A DNA stretch of 64,000 nucleotides from Maylandia zebra (lineage: Eukaryota; Chordata; Actinopteri; Cichliformes; Cichlidae). Positions 61,101 through 64,000 of the stretch are shown piece by piece. Within the stretch, counting starts at the first letter, position 1. Each line of letters starts with the position of its first letter. The notes beneath the pieces are model-generated. The model saw only the letters and a program-made list of their open reading frames with translations. It was not told the DNA's origin and did no database searches. The DNA is taken from assembly GCF_041146795.1 (NCBI RefSeq), contig NC_135185.1:11465529-11529528 (forward strand). The letters are read 5' to 3'. Made by a program: the position numbers and the translations under genes.

Positions 61101-64000
61101 GTTCATGTATTTAGAGGATTATACTATAAACCAAATTCTTCTAAATCTGGCAGCGCACTTCCTCCAATTTGCCCAGTTTTTTCAGTCTTTTCTTATATAC
61201 AAACTGTGATACAGTGCAGTGTGTTTGCTGGCACAGTGTTGCTGCTGTTTTAGACTTCTAGACTTCCAAAACAGGAGAAAAATGAATATAAAACTCCTCC
61301 GAGCAGTATAAACCACGTGTTTGCAAAGTCTAAACAATTGTCTGAAAGTAATACGCTTCAAGTATTCGAGTCAGCTTATTTTTTTTAAATTTTGGGCCCG
61401 GCCGTCGTTGCCACACCTTCATAAACACGGTCTTTTGTGTCTTGTTCGGGGGTCCCGTTGGGGCTGAGATGCTTGTTGTGAGCGTCCGCTGTGCTCTCCC
61501 AAAATAAATATTAGTCTTGAGCAATTTTCTGTCATTAGTGAACGAATACAAGCAGACAGTCCTCTCAAACACTTGCTTTCTGTGTGACGTTTGAGTTTTT
61601 TCTTTCCATAATTTTCCACCTTTGCAAAACTACACAGGTGCTCGGTTTTTCTTTGTTATTTCCTGCGATGAATGAGCCGGCTTCCTCTGCGGTGCTGAGA
61701 CCAACAAATGGCTTAGGATATCTGTTCTGCTCCAATCTGTGCTGCTGCTCCATCTGCCTCCACTGGGAAGCACCTGACACCACCTGTGCCGAGTTCCCCC
61801 CTCTCTCCTGGGCTGACAGTATTGTTTGCAGGGATTTAGTCAGGGGATGATTGTATAGTTTCAGGATCTGAGGATACTTCAGGCTGAGGAATGTAGACTA
61901 AAGACTGGAGAACTTCCTTCTTTTTGTTTCTGTCTGTGTTTGTCTTGTGCTCTCTTTTGTGTCAGTCTCTGTGGCTCGCAATTCCCTCCCCGCTTTCTCT
62001 CGTTCTAATCCCCCCCCTACCTGAACAAATCCGTCTGCAGGTGTTAGCGCCAACAGTGGAGCCAGGCGATTTATAACCTGAGACATACCTGCTGAAAACG
62101 GCTGTAGAAGATCTCAGATTTGCTACACATGGACACATGCTTCATCTCACAATCTGTGAACGCGACCTTCTTTTTGAGAGGCGCTTTGCATGTCGGACGC
62201 TTGATCTTTGCGTATGAAACACAACCTTTTCCCACCGCGCAGTTTCTCTCTCGTCCTCGTCTCCATTCAGTTTTTCCTCGGCGAGCTTGTTTTTGGATTG
62301 CGCGGCTGTGGGAGAAGGACGGTCTGAATATCTCCTTCTCTGCAAGAAGCAGGCAGAAGTGGCTTTTTCTTGGCTGCGAGCTCAAAGAAAAAGGCTTGTT
62401 TTTCCTGCAGTAAGTGATTGTAGTAGACCCGCGGAGTGTAAACACGCTCTGATGTGCGGGGCGGCCCTATGCAGCGGACGCTGCGCAGGCCATCTCGGCC
62501 CATGAGGTTTGAGGTTTGGCCTGACCGAGTGTCCCTTTGTTCTGTTTCTCACTCCTCCTAAATTCCCACCCACTTTCACAAGCCCCTTATTCACCGCCAC
62601 GGGCCGCGTGAAATTGATATTTTACAACACCTTCTGCTTGTCATAAATATAACTAACTTGTTTTTGTGAGATGGAAACTTTTGACTCCGAATGGAAACTC
62701 GGTGCCTCCGAGCGAACAGATAGCACATTCATGCGAGCCCCGCCGCTCGTGAGAAGCGCTCTGAAAAACAACGTGTCGAGTTTATGTTTGGAGTTGTTTG
62801 ATACTTATTAGCACGATAACCATTACGTAACACTGTGACTGCTAAGAAGTGGCCAGTTGTTTTGCAGACGCGTGTGCAGAAAGCTCATGAAGGCTGCCTT
62901 TCATGTGTCTGTGTGAGAAAGCTGTGCGCGCCTCTCGACATGTGACCTCGCTGAGCTCTTTCTCCTCTTCTTCCCAAACTGCCAACATCACCCCACCAGC
63001 CGCTGTAGTTCTCAACAGCCGCCCCGAATTGTCTCAGATCTTTAATATTCCTGCAAATGTCTGTAAATATTTTCCATTCCAGGGATTATGACATCAAAAT
63101 GTTTGCTTTCCCATTTGACCTGTCCTGCATTCTTTGCTCAAATTAAGAGATCGGATTCGTTTAACCAACTGCCTTTTTGTTTCCTCCCGTCTTTACTCAT
63201 ATCAGATGCTGCTTTTAAGCAAAGGACGTTTCACATTTGTTTTTTTAAGCTGAAAATGCCTTCATCGGCAAACACAACGAAATGGCGTTAGCACATTTGC
63301 TGCTTAACCCAAGAGTAAATATTAACCGTCCCCTCGCTGGTCACTGCTGCCACATAAGTGACTGCATAGGAACAGAGGAGGCACAGTCACACACTCAGGG
63401 ATATTTGGCAGCATGAGCCTTATCTTACTCATCTTCACATCTTTGATGATTCACAGCCGTGATTAGCCAAGTCTTGTTGCGACAAACTCACTGTGTCTCA
63501 TTTGACACAGAAATGTGGAAAAGATGAAGACAAATAAGAGAGAAACAGAAAGAGAGACATATTCACGGCTCTGCTGATTCGATATTCGGTTCTTAATAAC
63601 AAACAGGAATAAAATGCATGTCTCTGGTGTCTTATGGGCGTGCCCTATCACTCGATCACGCTCGTGTGGTGCAGATGTGATGCCCTCTACTGCAGCAGTG
63701 AGACATAGCATCCGTGTTTATGTGCAGCAAGTGGAGCGTGTAGAGTAGATCTTCCCTGTGCAAGCTCACATGCACCTACTTACTTACATTAAAAAAATGT
63801 ATTCAAAAATATTTATTCTTCATCTTTAATGATTTTCTTTAGATTAGAAGTTTCTTTGTGAACTTTTCTATTTTCTATCTTTACTCAAACAACCTCTGCT
63901 TTTTGTTTCTAGCTCAAGCCACAGTTGAAGATTTCCAGATCCGACCCCATGCCCTTTACGTCCACTCCTACAAGGCCCCCACCTTCTGCGACTACTGTGG
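42845..64000 (+). CDS. prkd3: Protein kinase D3, N-terminal part (3 coding exons, continues off the right edge)
   Basis: This is a diacylglycerol-responsive serine/threonine kinase of the PKD family, acting at the Golgi and plasma membrane downstream of PKC. Exons 42845-43120, 59923-60061 and 63913-64000 join in phase to 167 complete residues. Residues 1-40 are Ser/Pro-rich ([13 protein letters not shown] and ARLSNGS-like [11 protein letters not shown]). Residues about 52-138 form the ubiquitin-like N-terminal domain ([35 protein letters not shown]). The first C1 zinc finger starts at H151 with the H-x12-C-x2-C pattern ending C164/C167. [12 protein letters not shown] and [16 protein letters not shown] favour PRKD3 over PRKD1 and PRKD2. 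The second C1, PH and kinase domains lie beyond the window. Confidence 0.94.
48760..49029. mobile_element. Non-autonomous hAT-type DNA transposon (270 bp)
   Basis: The ends are CAGCGGTCCCCAAC and, inverted at the right, CAGCAGTCCCCAAC (13 of 14 match). They are flanked by GTTTAGGT and GTTTAGAC, an imperfect 8-bp target duplication, as expected for hAT. The inside includes GGTACCGGGCCG palindromic GC-rich sequence near the left end and no transposase frame. Confidence 0.85.
53257..53315. repeat. 18-bp minisatellite, about 3.3 copies
   Basis: The unit TGCACTCGGACGGTTTCG is repeated in tandem with a single G/A difference in the middle copy. It is CpG-rich compared with its flanks. Confidence 0.92.
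57500..58200. mobile_element. Possible decayed transposon-derived repeat
   Basis: The sequence around CCATGACAGCGCCTCCACCG and GTTTTCAGCAAATAGCTCC recalls a degenerate teleost repeat. No terminal repeats or target duplication could be set, so the limits are approximate. Confidence 0.3.
59923..60061 (+). CDS. prkd3: prkd3 second coding exon
   Basis: The acceptor is TTTCTCTCCAG. It encodes [20 protein letters not shown] through [13 protein letters not shown] plus one base, then GTATGC. Nearly identical to vertebrate PRKD3. Confidence 0.97.
60062..63912 (+). other. prkd3 intron after the second coding exon
   Basis: Non-coding sequence. A CpG-richer stretch at about 62150-62900 could be regulatory, but nothing definite was recognised. 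Confidence 0.6.
63913..64000 (+). CDS. prkd3: prkd3 third coding exon (partial; first C1 domain)
   Basis: The acceptor is TGTTTCTAG. Two bases complete alanine, then [20 protein letters not shown] and APTFCDYC. The window ends inside the zinc finger. Confidence 0.97.

Overview
This is a piece of a vertebrate nuclear chromosome, almost certainly from a ray-finned fish and probably a percomorph such as a cichlid. Short exons are separated by long introns with GT/AG borders. The four proteins match vertebrate families. The introns hold microsatellites and interspersed repeats of kinds common in percomorph fish. There is no operon structure, and almost none of the long open frames code for anything.

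Layout, left to right. (1) 2466-21237, minus strand: the first four coding exons of cnksr3, a SAM/CRIC scaffold of Ras-MAPK signalling; the rest lies beyond the left edge. Its large first intron holds an 80-codon open frame with a signal peptide and a good splice donor (18224-18463), which may be part of an unrecognised nested gene. (2) 24436-32314, minus strand: a complete seven-exon qpct (glutaminyl cyclase, about 357 aa) with an intron loaded with repeats. (3) 33181-34592: an inverted-repeat element with TTAA ends (piggyBac type), immediately upstream of mocs3. (4) 34967-40947, plus strand: a complete thirteen-exon mocs3/uba4 (about 459 aa), which activates the sulfur-carrier proteins MOCS2A and URM1. 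(5) 42845 to the right edge, plus strand: the first three coding exons of prkd3 (protein kinase D3), ending inside the first C1 zinc finger.

The four genes do not form one pathway. qpct next to prkd3 recalls the human 2p22 neighbourhood. mocs3 sits between them here, whereas the human gene is an intronless copy on another chromosome.

The most striking observation is in mocs3. Three of its twelve introns carry the donor and branch-point signature of the minor (U12) spliceosome. One of these can only be read in frame if it ends in AT rather than AG. The reconstructed protein places every recognised catalytic and zinc-binding cysteine at the same residue number as the human protein, which supports all the exon joins.
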